Below, piece by piece: positions 1-10,040 of a stretch of 64,000 nt of DNA; position 1 is the first letter of the stretch; every line of letters begins with the position of its first letter. Source of the DNA: Chlorokybus atmophyticus. Taxonomy: Eukaryota > Streptophyta > Chlorokybophyceae > Chlorokybales > Chlorokybaceae. The notes below the pieces were generated by a model. The model was given only the letters and a program-made list of their open reading frames with translations. It searched no databases and was not told the DNA's origin. The position numbers and the translations under genes are program-made. The stretch spans positions 35,585-99,584 of the forward strand of contig RHPI01001403.1 of assembly GCA_009103225.1 (NCBI GenBank). The letters are read 5' to 3'.

Positions 1-1980
1 GTGTCTGTCTTGTGCATCTTGGCAATGGGCAGGTTCAACACTGAGATTGTGACCACCCAAAACTCATGGTTCCCTGCAACTCAACAAACCCTTTGCTGCC
101 ATTTGTACAGTTACACTGCAACGAGCATACAGGAAGAAAAATGCTCTTTTATACCTTTGTGCGGATCTTTGAACGGGCTCATCCCGTCGATGAACATCGC
201 TAGGCGCACATTGCGTGGTTCTTTTGCAAACCGGCTGTAGCGTTGTTCAGTGTCCTTGAACATTGGCGAGTCTGACAGCAGCAAGTACACCAAGGGCTTA
301 CGACCAACTGCCCCAGCCCCACAACACATTCAAACATGCATACAATCGCAAGGCTGGATACTGAGGTCTTACATACCGCCCCAGCACCTCGCCGACACAC
401 AAACAAACACAGGCAAGGACACCGAGGTCTTACATGCCGCCTCAGCGCCACGCCGACACACAAACAAACACAGGCAAGGACACCGAGGTCTTACATGCCG
501 CCTCAGCGCCACGCCGACACATAAACAAACACAGGCAAGGACACCGAGGTCTTACATGCCGCCTCAGCGCCACGCACACAAAAGCACAAGGCACGGACAC
601 TGAGGGCTTGCATTGGACTGCCCCAGCCGCTCACCAACACAATCATGCACACAGTCGTGCCTCATTTACCACTGAACTTGGCAATGTTACCGTGTATAGA
701 TCGCATAATCCCATCCTGACTTCGATTTGTGTGCGCCATCATCTCCGCAGCAACACTAGGTTTTAGGTACAGAGCCCTCAGCGCAGCAGGCACGTCAAAG
801 TAACGCCCAATCTTCCATGCAACTTGTCTACCTCCTATGTTGCGGTAGCGAGGGGCCTTGCAGACTGCATAAGCAAGTCGTATGCTGATGGGACATGCTA
901 ATCAAATCCCATTGTAGTGAACATTTGCAACAATTGCTCACCTTTGCAAAGTATCCTGTTGGCATGTCGGCCACAATACAACATGTGATCACAGCGATAG
1001 GCATCATATGTGTGGAAGCCCATGTTGAGGCCTTCAAGGCATTTCAATAGCTCGTGCATGCTGCCTGGCATCTTATTCTCCTTAGGCAAGAGGATGCCAC
1101 GCAACAACCTGGCACACAGAAACACATCAGTTCTGAACAGGCTGATGTTTCAGCAGTCAGCAGTGTAATTTGCCCACCAACCTGAGCAGTTTATTCATGA
1201 AATTGAAGGGTATTCGATGTAGCTGCGCCAGAACCAATAGCCGCATCGACTTGCTCAGCAGTGGAGGTGCAGTGCACTGGCGTCTCAGGCTCTACTTGTC
1301 CATTTGTGGATTTGGTTCTGGCACCTTGATGCTCTTGCAATGTAGCATTCTCAATTCCACAAAATGCTGGGTGAGATCCGCGTTGTTCTCCATAAGCACA
1401 TTGTCCTTCATGAGCACACGGATTACAACCTGCCAGCTGCAATGAGTCTAGTGGCACATGAACAATGAGAGGCACAGCATCAGCAATGTCAACATGCCAC
1501 GCAAGTCAGGTCGTACCTGCTGGTTGCAAGTTGGCTGCAACATTGAAAGGAGATTCAACACTCGGTTGCAACGGCGTGCCTGTGTCAACATGTTCAGTAG
1601 CGTCGTTCCCAACTAGCAATTGTTCGGTGTCATGGAGAGCTTCACCTGGGGCAAGCCAGATCAATAATCAGACAGCCTGTTGTATAGATTCACATCTGTA
1701 GAGAAGTTGCTCTTGTACCTGATGGCATGTGTAAGGATGCAGCAGCAACAGCAGCATCAGCTTCTTCAAGTTCATGGGGTTGTAGTCGATCACGGTATTC
1801 AGGAGCAACAGCTTCTGGAGTGCCACACCACATGTTTTTGCCAAAGTTTTCATGATAATCAGCCCTTTTAATGTGGTTGTGTGTGAACACTTTGCTCCCT
1901 TTGCAGTCGCGGCAAAAACACCTGCGAAAGTAGCTCATGCTACAAACATCAAAAGCAGTCAGCCAACATACTGCAAGCAA
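1..1980 (-). CDS. TNP2-type transposase gene, partial (runs off left edge)
   Basis: Minus-strand multi-exon gene, entering from about 1980 and leaving at base 1. Exons that can be placed: about 1690-1980, with a zinc-finger-like CFCRDCKG...H pattern; 1191-1475, low complexity; about 950-1125, with LLPKENKMPGS and YDAYRCDHMLYCG, matching the N-terminal part of tnp2 transposases; 155 to about 310, with EPRNVRLAMFIDGMSPFKD, the tnp2 core; and 1-73, with VVTISVLNLP. The intron 74-154 has GT..AG ends, and joining its flanks in phase 1 gives continuous tnp2-like sequence. It differs clearly from the two tnp2 genes at 30-34 and 37-41 kb and looks closer to the fungal-type TNP2 branch, which is an inference. 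The rest of the protein and this end of the transposon lie outside the window. Confidence 0.6.
358..630 (+). repeat. 61-bp tandem array of the dispersed stem-loop family
   Basis: Four tandem copies with a 61-bp period (GAGGTCTTA begins at 363, 424, 485 and 546), plus diverged flanking copies near 289-316 and 598-630. Each copy contains GAGGTCTTACATGCCGCCTC or a variant, able to pair its 5' GAGG with its 3' CCYC. It is the same family as the arrays at 5.1, 8.5, 9.4 and 10.1 kb. The apparent reading frames across it arise from the repeat and are not taken as genes. Confidence 0.85.
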
Positions 1981-2203
1981 CTTTCAATCAACTTCCATAC
2001 AGCCAAAGCAAAGACCTGCAGGCACGCTGCCGCCGCTGACACCGCTGCCGTCGCCACCGTCATGACTGCCTACCGTAAATTAAGGGTTTAGGACACATCC
2101 AATCCCGATTCAAAACAAGCCAGAAAGTCAATCCGGATATGCTCCACAATTTGCGTACATGCTCCTTTTCTTCTTCCAGCCAGTGCATTAGCTTCTAGGG
2201 TTT

Positions 2204-3167
2204 GTGTGCCAGGTAGCGTGGCGCCAGGACCCAATACGCGGCGTCAAAGTGTGTAGCTTCTGCAAAGCATACTTGGTTAGGAATGGCAACAACAGACGTC
2301 TGCAACAGCATGAAGAGAAGTGCAAGCTGTACAGTGAGCAGTATGGCTTCTATGAAGCCTGCTGGCACCACAAGGCAAGGGGGGACAATGTGAGGCAATG
2401 CAGACTGCTGGCACAATGCATGAGGCCAGATTTCTTTTGGGAGGAGTGCACTTGCCTGCAGTGCTCGCTTTCCAAGTTTGAGTGGGACGGCGAGCCCATG
2501 AATCACCTGCCTTGGGCACGGCTTGGAGCGCATCGCGATGGGCAGATGTGCAAAGTGGTTCGACGTCAGCTCGTGCGCAACGGTCGCGGCAAGTCCACTA
2601 TAATTGAAGACGATGTCAACAACAGGGTGAGTTGAACTGTCCTTGCAAACAGCAAAACAGCGCTTGCATGCATGACCAACTTACTCTGAATGCCAAAGGG
2701 GAACGCGGTTGTCGACGATGTCGCGACACTGGCTGCTTGGCGGTTGTCGAGTTGAACTGTCCTTGCAAACAGCAAAACAGCGCTTGCATGCATGACCAAC
2801 TTACTCTTGAATGCCAAAGGGGAACGCGGCTGTCGACGATGTCGCGACACTGGCTGCTTGGCGGAAGGAGATTGTTGATGAGGGGCAGTCTTTGGTAGCA
2901 TGCCGCGTTGTGGTGTACTGGCCAGGAATGAGCTCCTGGTATGCAGGCCACATCATCACTTTTGATGCCAACACAGGTATACTGCAGAGTATTTACATGC
3001 GCACGCTCATGCAAGCACCGGCTCAGGCAAACATGTGGCTCAGGAAAACATACCATCAAGTACGACGATTTCGTTGAGGACCCACGGCTGCACCACATCT
3101 TGATAAAGAACTTGAACATGGCAGCTGTGCGTGAGGGTTACGACGTAATGGTTCGTGTTGGTGGTTA
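2204..3167 (+). CDS. Zinc-finger / Tudor-like domain protein, partial model
   Basis: Two coding blocks are visible. The first (about 2235-2630) begins with a C-x2-C...H-x4-C zinc finger (VCSFCKAYL...QQHEEKC), of BED or similar type, followed by a cysteine-rich segment. The second (about 2837-3167) reads AAWRKEIVDEGQSLVACRV, then VVYWPGMSSWYAGHIITFDA and KHTIKYDD, which fits the Tudor/PWWP-like fold in chromatin proteins (VxVYWP..D..WY.G.V). An intron 2977-3043 (67 bp, GT..AG) splits the domain; removing it restores NTG-KHTIKYDD. No ATG start is evident, so an upstream exon is likely. The methyltransferase frame begins 22 bases after the stop and lacks its own ATG, so both may belong to one gene; the junction was not resolved. 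Confidence 0.5.
2631..2871 (+). repeat. Tandem duplication of a 120-bp intron/exon segment
   Basis: 2631-2750 and 2751-2871 are near-identical direct copies starting GTTGAACTGTCC. They differ by one extra T and one substitution. Copy 2 continues in frame into the Tudor-like exon (AVDDVATLAAWRKE), whereas copy 1 (AVVDDVATLAAWRLSS) runs into a stop, so only copy 2 looks usable. Confidence 0.9.
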
Positions 3168-3189
3168 AAGCTGTCTGAAACTGCAAGAC

Positions 3190-3981
3190 TTGCCTGGTCG
3201 AGAGCTCGATCGATGGCCCAGGCCCCCACCCCTTCTGATCACACGCACACCAATAGACTCAGACGGAAGACGTTGCAGGCCGCGCGCACTGGATCTCTTT
3301 TGCGGCGCTGGTGGTGTAGCCATGGGTCTGTACAGGGCAGGGTTTAATGTTGAGGGCATTGACAACAAGCCACAACCGTCATACCCATTCAAGTTCTACC
3401 AGATGGATGCAATGGACGCTGACCCGACAGCATACGCTGCGGTGTGGGCAAGTCCTCCATGTCAAGCTCTAAGTGGGGCCATTCCCACTACACAGCGCTC
3501 CGCGTACGGCAATCGATGGGAGCACGTCAACCTGATTGACCCCATAAGAGCCAAGTTGCAGTTGAGCGGCAAGCCATGGGTGATAGAGAATGTCGCAGGC
3601 GCATCAGGACACATGACAACTCACCTGAAGCTGTGTGGCACCATGTTCAAGTTGGATGTGTATCGTCAGCGCATCTTCGAGACAAACCCTCCACTGCACT
3701 CAGACTTGAAATGCAACCACACTGGTTGTGCACTTGGAAAGCTGGCCACCCACCCGGAGCAGCGCCGGCAGTTGCTACCTTGGGAGAGGCAAATTTACCC
3801 GGTATACGGCCAAGCATCCTGCCGTGGCACGATTGCAGGGTGGCAGTCTGCCATGCAGGTGGAGTGGATGGATGCGGAATCGGAAGTCAAGAATGCCATT
3901 CCACCAACTTACTCTGAACATGTAGGCAGGCTGTTGCTGGAAGCAATAGGCTTCACTGTTGATTACCCTCCTTTTTACTGA
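3190..3981 (+). CDS. Cytosine-5 DNA methyltransferase, phage/bacterial type
   Basis: Open frame of 263 codons ending in TGA. All key C5-methyltransferase motifs are present: motif I ALDLFCGAGGVAMGL (residues 33-47, S-adenosylmethionine binding), motif IV ASPPCQALSG with catalytic Cys91, motif VI WVIENVAG (131-138), motif VIII VYRQRIFE, and a C-terminal IPPTYSEHVGRLLLEAIGF block typical of motif X. The pattern KPQP-YPF after motif II and the IPP-Y-E-GR end resemble compact bacteriophage Dcm-like enzymes rather than DNMT1, CMT or DRM. The expected reaction is methyl transfer to C5 of cytosine in DNA. The frame opens at a TTG with no ATG before motif I, so translation must start in an upstream exon or the gene is broken. 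The Tudor-like frame directly upstream is the obvious partner. Viral or transposon origin is an inference. Confidence 0.85.
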   Translation: MPGRELDRWPRPPPLLITRTPIDSDGRRCRPRALDLFCGAGGVAMGLYRAGFNVEGIDNKPQPSYPFKFYQMDAMDADPTAYAAVWASPPCQALSGAIPTTQRSAYGNRWEHVNLIDPIRAKLQLSGKPWVIENVAGASGHMTTHLKLCGTMFKLDVYRQRIFETNPPLHSDLKCNHTGCALGKLATHPEQRRQLLPWERQIYPVYGQASCRGTIAGWQSAMQVEWMDAESEVKNAIPPTYSEHVGRLLLEAIGFTVDYPPFY

Positions 3982-4066
3982 AAGGTAGAGGTAGCTCTTG
4001 ATTGCTGGCCACTTTGTTAGCCTGAACTCAAACCCAACAACAGAATGAGCGACCCAATAAAGTCAG

Positions 4067-4104
4067 CAAGAGGTCTTAATCACGAGGATGCCTCTGTTTG
4101 CCAG
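4067..4104 (+). repeat. Single copy of the dispersed stem-loop repeat
   Basis: AGCAAGAGGTCTTAATCACG followed by AGGATGCCTCTG. CAAGAGG/CCTCTG can pair, and ATCACGAGGAT lies in the loop. It shares the GAGCAAG lead-in with the copies at 5.1 and 8.5 kb. Confidence 0.7.
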
Positions 4105-4165
4105 CACGGGAAAGACTGACCTGCTGGGCAGGGTCTCTTCCAGAGCACCTTCATGCCCTGTTGCG

Positions 4166-4380
4166 CCGTCCGCCCACCCGAGACTAGACCTCCTGCGGGT
4201 TCACTGCGAACGCAGGGTATGGTCCAACCAAAGCTGACTCGCGAAAGTCATGAACCAGAGGCTCTGAGCATGTGCACAAAGTCTACAGTACGTGACTTGC
4301 GCGAGACGGCTCTGCAGGACCACATCCTGCGTTCGCAGTAAACCCGCAGGAGGTTTTGTGTCGGGTGGGTGGGCGGGCGG
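4166..4380. mobile_element. MITE-like inverted-repeat element, about 215 bp
   Basis: The left arm from 4166 (CCGTCCGCCCACCCGA, CTCCTGCGGGTTCACTGCG) is matched by the reverse complement of the right arm ending at 4380 (GGGTGGGTGGGCGGGCGG). Similarity continues inward for about 90 bp per arm, so nearly the whole element folds back. A partial arm copy (GCGTTCGCAGTGAACCCGCG) lies at about 4837-4856. No target duplication was recognised. Confidence 0.6.
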
Positions 4381-5100
4381 AGAAGGAGAACTTCTAGGTT
4401 GCTGTGCGCATGCCTCTGGTTGCGTGCAATCTTTGGACACATGCCCGGTTTCAGCGGTTGCCGGGGCCAGTACGAGGGCGTGCCAGTACGAGGGCGGCAT
4501 GTCAACAGCAGCAAGAGGTGTTCTCTCGGGTGGGTGGGGGGAGAAGGACTGCCAGCCTGAGTTGCCATATCACAAACAGCAACCCAACCCCAGCGGCAGG
4601 TACAACCGCCGTCCATCCAAAAGCCCTGGAGCAGATCGCGACCAACAAGTTCCATGCAGAGGCTGGAGGTGGTTGAGAAGGTGAAATGCAATCACAGTTA
4701 GTATATGCACGAGAGCGACGCATACCTCATGACTTACTGCAGACTTCTGTTACCACCTCCACTCTACAAGTGCTGTCACACTTACCTGTGCGCCGTGACT
4801 GCATACAAACAGCAGCCAGCAAGGCTCCAAAGGCGGTGCGTTCGCAGTGAACCCGCGTGCAGTCGAGATGATCCTAAGCATACAAAGACAGGCAGATGTG
4901 GGTGATTGCGTTTTGCTGCAATCATTCAACATACACAGACAAGCAGCTAAAGCTAACACACTCTATCCTGTACAAAGACAACGAGATTGTCTTTCCTCTA
5001 TCCTGTCATGTCAAGCTCCTGTCATGTCACCTGGAAGAACACCTCCACTTCCTGCTGGTTAGCAGCGAAAGCAGGTGGCACAGGCAAGAAGGGGGCAAGA
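4381..5100. other. Intergenic, no gene recognised
   Basis: Only short overlapping open frames without family features. It contains G-rich segments, a second HGGTGGGTGG stretch near 4528 and the partial MITE arm at 4837-4856. Confidence 0.5.
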
Positions 5101-5276
5101 AAGTGAGCAAGAAGGGGGCTTAATCACAGGGTGATGCCCCTAAGCTCTGCATACAAAGACAGAATGAGCAAGCAGAGGGCTTTTTCACGAGGATGCCTCT
5201 GCATTCAGCATGAGCTCAGACCTGAATCGGGAATGAGAAAACAGAGGGCTAAATCTAGAAGATGCCTCTGTGTTCA
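5101..5276 (+). repeat. Three diverged stem-loop repeats
   Basis: Copies at about 5104-5140 (GGGGGCTTAATCACAGGGTG then ATGCCCC), 5168-5203 (CAGAGGGCTTTTTCACGAGG then ATGCCTCTG) and 5238-5273 (CAGAGGGCTAAATCTAGAAG then ATGCCTCTG). The outer stem changes on both sides together: GGGGGC/GCCCC in the first, CAGAGG/CCTCTG in the others, which suggests a maintained hairpin. Confidence 0.7.
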
Positions 5277-5364
5277 GCTTGAATTAATATATACACTTAC
5301 ACATGAGGTTGGCCCTGCAAAGCTGGTAGTCGTAAAGTGAACAACCTCGAGGTTGCTGTCACAG

Positions 5365-8356
5365 CTACCTCTGCTGCTGCGGCTGCTGCTGCTGCTGTGT
5401 TTCCTTCTGCTCCCGCCGCTGCTTTCGCTGCTCCTTTCCCTGCTGAGCCATTCGCTTTATCTGTTGGCGCTCCTCCTCCTTCTGCCGCTTCAGCTGCTTA
5501 CGCAGCTGCTCCTGCTGCTCAAGGGTCTCCTGTGCAGCTATCATCTCCTGCTCACGCTGATATGCAGCTTGATGTGCCAGCTTCTTGCCCTCCCGACGAC
5601 TGCTGATTTGTTCCAGTCGTTCCAATTTCTGCAACCTGCTTGGCCTTGCTTTGCCTAACTCAAACTTTGAACGATCTAGGAGGTGTGCTTGCTGTTTAAC
5701 AAGCAAGGTCCGTTCATAAGTCTTGGCAGCCGACACAAGCAAATCGAACTGATCAGCATTCCAATCTTGGTTGCAAGGACCCTTGGGCACGCCAATGCGC
5801 ACTACTTTCCTGAGTCTCTGGAGAAACAGTTGTAGTTTAAGGGCCTTAGGCACCAGCTCAACGCAGGTGTTTGCCACCCCGCACAATTGTGCAAACTGCG
5901 CATGATATTCGTCCACGGTGCGCTCCCCATGTTGCACACGATGCAGCTTCTAGAAAGCATCGGAAGGCGTGTTGTCCCTTTGCAAAGCAGCTCGCTGTTG
6001 GCGGCGTGACGGGCGGCGTCTGCGTTTCTTGGGGTCACTGGTGTCACTGGTTGCTGCGGTGCTGATGTCAATTGACATATCACTGATAGCATCAGCCTCC
6101 TCCTCAACAGCGGCATCAACCTGCACAGCGCCAGCCTCCTGCTGGCTCCTGGCCTCAGCCTCCTGCCTTTACTGGTCTTTAGCCTCGTTGGCCTTAGCCT
6201 CCGCCTCCTGCCTCTGCTTGGCCTCGGCCTCCTCCTGCTTGGCCTTAGCATTGGCCTCATCCTGCTGCTGCTTGGCCTCGGCCTCCAGCCTCTGCTTGGC
6301 CTTGGCATTGGCCTCATCCTGCTTGGCCTTGGCCTCCGCCTCCTGCCTCTGCTTGGCCTCGGCCTCCTCCTGCCGCTGCTTGGCATTGTCCTCATCCAGC
6401 TTGGCCTTGGCCTCCGCCTCCTGCCGCTGCTTGGCCTCCTGCTTGGCCTGCTTGGCCTCGGCATCAGCTTGCTGCTTGGGCTGGGGCTCGGCTTGCTGCT
6501 TGGGCTGGGGCTGGGGCTGCGGCTCGGGCTGGGGCTGGGCTTGCTGCTGGGGCTGGGGCTGGGGCTGCGGCTGGGGCTGGGGCTGGGGCTGGGGCTGGGG
6601 CTCGGCATCTGCAGGGTACATGCAGCGCAGGACTTCTGGTGGCATGTCGCTGCGCTGCCAAGAGAGTATACCATTTGCATCACCAACAGACATGTAATGC
6701 GCGCTGGGCTTGCTTGGATCCGTGTTGCCAATGATTATATGGCCAGCCACATCGATAACATCCTCGCCAATCACCACTACAGGTTTGACGGAATGCTTCT
6801 CTCCCTTGGCATCCACCGTGTAGTACCTCCCGTCATCGCCTTCGATGAGGCCGCCCTTATGCTCTGCTTCCCAGCAGTACTGCTTCTCGTCGGCAACCTC
6901 AGTGAGCTGCACAGTACCGATGTGAATGCCAAGAGCGTGTGCCATGATCGCCACTTGCAGTTGATCGGCATAAACGCTCTCTTCAGCGATTACTTTCTGC
7001 AGAGCCTCTACAGCGTTGTCTTCATCTTGCTTAGTCTTGAGTTGCTTTTTGTTAAGTGCCCTGGTTACGCCATATTTGCTGGCCATCTTTTTGTAATCCT
7101 GGCCCATGTCACCATAGGCCCCGTACTTGCGATACTCCAGCAACCAATAAAGGTTGACCTGCTCAGCACAGATCTTCCGAAGCTTTTGCGCTTGCTCTCT
7201 TGTTGGCAGCTGTTTGCCATTGTCCAGCACAATGCTTCGCCAGAAAGACCCGTTGTCCGCTGCGTTCGCGCGTGTCAAGCACGCAGCGTTCACGCGAGGG
7301 CGCGACTGGGCAAGGCAGGCATAGAAGCAATTCCCATCTGCATAGGCATCGAAAAGCCGAAGCCGGTGTTTATCATGCAACAGCCCAACCAGCTCTAACT
7401 CGCCCTCCGTTTCTGCTGGAGGTAGACCGTCTTCTGGTTCAAAAGCAGAAGCAGAGGCCTCCGCGTCGGCTTGCTGCTTGGCTTGGGCCTCCACTTGCTG
7501 CTTGGGCGCCTCTGTTTCGTAGTCAAGACCGTATTCCCCGATGTCGATGCCCATAGCAGCTGCCTCTGGATCACATAGCCTTAGCTCTTCCTCCACATAC
7601 TGCCGTAGCTTGAGCCTCCATTCTCGATTGAGGGAAGCCAAGTCTGGTTTGCACAGCGCTTTCTTGATAAAGACCACCAGCTCACCCCATGACATGAGGT
7701 TCTTGCTCTTCGCCTTCGCTTTCCTCCAGTCAGAGAATTTTGCTTTCCCCACTTTGTCTTCGTTTCTTCATGGATGTCATTATCGGTAACAACATCTTCA
7801 AGGCCAAAATGCCCGAGGTCCATACCCTAGCAGCTGCCTCCGGATTACAAAGCCTGAGCTGGTCCTCCACGAACTTCCGTAGGCAGATCTGCAAGTTCTT
7901 GTCGAGCTCAAGCAAGCGAGGATCTTCATTCAGGTTCTTCTGCATTACTTCAACCACGACATCCCAACTGTATTCTGCGGACATCTTCGCCTTCCCAGCC
8001 TTCTCCTCCTCCCTTAGTTTCCGCCAATTATTGAACCCCTCCAGCAACTGAGCCTTTGTGGTGTCAAAAAGGTCTGCAATAGACAGTGTTATTGCAACAA
8101 TGGTGGCAAACAACCGCAGTGAGCATGCGTTAGTATGGTCAGCTGGAACAGCGCTACATTACTTGATTTTTTGCAGGGTTTCCGCAGGACAGCTTCCTTC
8201 TTAGCGGGTTCCTTCTTGTGCGCTTGACCCTTGCTTCTTGTCTGTGTGCATGACCAGTGTTACCACATGTTAATGATAATCATGCTGAACAAGCATACAT
8301 TACTTATTACCTGCAGGCTTAAACTGGCCAAAGGGAACGAGCTTTCGCTTGGACAT
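5365..8356 (-). CDS. OTU protease - Gag-like retroelement protein
   Basis: Minus-strand gene. A short first exon may start at the ATG at 8354-8356 (SKRKLVPFGQFKPAG). A lysine-rich exon ends at 8163, and the intron 8074-8162 (GT..AG) joins it to a helical domain ending LRLCNPEAAA. That domain is repeated at about 7740-7510 (LRLCDPEAAAMGIDIGEYGL). An OTU cysteine protease follows, with DGNCFYACL (catalytic Cys), a YADQLQVAIMAHALGIHI core and a PSAHYMSV His motif. Then come a PQ repeat, a long charged K/E/Q/A coiled coil and, after 5950, a Gag-like region (GERTVDEYHAQFAQL; FLQRLRKVVRIGVP) ending in a Q/R-rich tail. One frame runs from 7752 to 5365, broken only by TAA at 6169-6171 and TAG at 5950-5952. 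In the first domain copy a missing T near 7832 shifts the frame, with a second shift near 7750. OTU domains occur in several retrotransposons. No reverse transcriptase is adjacent, so this is probably a decayed or non-autonomous element. Confidence 0.65.
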
Positions 8357-8503
8357 GATGAACGACCTGAGGAAAGCCTCACAGCCAAAAACAAGCACAC
8401 ATAGTTGAGCAACATGAGCATGCACACACACACACGGCTGCCTATTTGAGCATGCAGACAAGCCTGAGCATGCACACTTTAGCCTCAGCCACAATGAAAA
8501 CTA

Positions 8504-8775
8504 TAAAACAGCTTGAAAACTGAGCAAGAGGTGGTCTTACGCACAAGGCCGCCCCTCTGGTTAGCATCAAGTGGTGGCTAACAGGAGTGCATGCTCAAAT
8601 AAAACAGCTTGGAAACTGAGCAAGTGGTGGTCTTACGCACGAGGCCGCCCCTCTGGTTAGCATCAAGTGGTGGCTAACAGGAGTGCATGCTCAAATAAAA
8701 CAGCTTGGAAACTGAGCAAGAGGTGGTCTTACGCACGAGGCCGCCCCTCTGGTTAGCATCAAGTGGTGGCTAACA
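8504..8775 (+). repeat. 96-bp tandem array carrying the stem-loop repeat
   Basis: Three copies with a 96-bp period (TGAGCAAG at 8521, 8617 and 8713). Each contains GGTGGTCTTACGCACGAGG and CCGCCCCTCTGG, then AGCATCAAGTGGTGGCTAAC. The core is the stem-loop family seen at 0.4, 4.1, 5.1, 9.4 and 10.1 kb. Confidence 0.85.
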
Positions 8776-9120
8776 TAGACAACATGCACTTTTGATAGTT
8801 AGCGAAATGATCAAACGGGCATGCATGCAAACAAAGACAAGCACGGCATGTGCTGCACCTTGTTGGAAGCAGTGCCAAAACCCTCCAGCAAGCCCACCCG
8901 AAGCTGCAAGAAACCACCTCGCCAGGGTTCTCGGACCCAATGAAGTAACTACAACAACCAAGCGAAAACACAACACTTGCACTTCAGCATTGAAGCCAAC
9001 GCCGCCGCCCTTGCCGCCCAGCCTTGCCAGTTGCAAGTTGTCTGCTCGATCGCTACACCAAAACCCTAAGGAAATCAGTGATGGTCCATCAGTGATGGGC
9101 TATCACCTTTGACGCCATAG
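8776..9120. other. Intergenic, no gene recognised
   Basis: Overlapping short frames on both strands, none with family features. Contains AAAACCCTAAGG at 9059, a telo-box-like sequence. Confidence 0.4.
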
Positions 9121-9126
9121 CCGGCA

Positions 9127-9146
9127 TCCCTAACCCTAACCCTAAT
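9127..9146 (+). repeat. Short interstitial telomere-like repeat
   Basis: CCCTAACCCTAACCCTAATG, three CCCTAA units. A second short run (CCCTAACCCTAACCG) lies at about 9713-9727. Both directly precede a GGCGGCGAGG-rich block. Confidence 0.7.
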
Positions 9147-9149
9147 GTT

Positions 9150-10020
9150 TTTGTAAGTTGTTGTAGTTTGCAAGGTTGGTGGCGGGGAGGTTGTTGTGGT
9201 CGGCGGCGAGGTTGTCTTGGTCGGCCGCGGCAGCGTCTTTAGTTATAAAGGTTGTGGGCGGCGTGGTCGGCGGCGAGGTGCTTGAGGTTGGCGGCGACGG
9301 CGGCAGCCATCCTTGGTTGATGCAGAGCTACTTAGACAGATACGTGCAAGCCTGCCTGCCTGCCTGCATGTTTTGTTTGTGCGCGTGCGTGTGTGTATGT
9401 GTGCTGGTCATTCACTGGGGCGGCATGTAAGCCCTCAGTGATCTGCCTTGTTGTTTTGTTTCTGTGATTCTGTTGGTGATTCACTGGGGCGGTCTGTAAG
9501 ACCTCAGTGACCTGCCTTGTTTTTGTGTTTCTGTGCATGTGTGCTGGTGAGTCGCTGGGGCGGTCTGTAAGACCTCAGTGTCCTGCCTTGTGGTTTTGTT
9601 TTTCTGTGAATGTGTTGGTGAGGAGCTGGGGCGGTCTGTAAGACCTCAGACCGGCCTTGTGGTGTGGACTGGGTGAATGTTTTTGTGACTCTGTTTCGCC
9701 ATATGTCATAACCCTAACCCTAACCGCCCGGACATGTTGTTGTAGGTTGTGGCCGGGAGGCGGCGAGGTTGCCGTGGTTGGCGGCGAAGTCTTTGAGGTC
9801 GGTGGCGATGGCGCCAGCGATCTTGAGTTCCTAGCAAGAAACTCAGGCAGATACGTCGCATGCAGATTTTAGTCAAGGTCGGCGGCGGCGGCGCCGGCGC
9901 AGGCAAGGTCATCGTCGTCGGCGGCGGCGGCGGCGATGCTGGAGCGCTAGCGGCTACACAGCAGATACGTGCATGCCGTGCTTCCTTGCGCATGCCATGC
10001 ATGTGTGTGTGTGTGTGTGC
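9150..10020 (+). repeat. Higher-order GGCGGCGAGG module repeated two to three times
   Basis: Blocks at about 9175-9350, 9730-9865 and 9875-9990 share GTGGTCGGCGGCGAGG-type sequence, then TTGAGGT(T/C)GG(C/T)GGCGA, then CAGATACGTGCATGC. The first and third are each followed by a stem-loop array (9.4 and 10.04 kb). No protein family is recognisable in the glycine-rich frames. Confidence 0.6.
9405..9660 (-). repeat. About 70-bp tandem array of the stem-loop family, inverted orientation
   Basis: CTGGGG begins at 9415, 9486, 9555 and 9626. Each copy reads CTGGGGCGGTCTGTAAGACC then TCAGTG, the reverse complement of the array at 358-630. GGTCT-GTA-AGACC forms an internal hairpin. Confidence 0.85.
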
Positions 10021-10040
10021 GTGCTGTGCGTGCTGTGTTT

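Noticed and set aside
5969-6697. Plus-strand Leu/Ala/Ser/Cys-rich open frames
   Set aside because: They are the antisense shadow of the charged repeat region of the minus-strand OTU-Gag gene.
9127-9727. CCCTAA runs as a true telomere
   Set aside because: Only two to three units, and internal to the scaffold.
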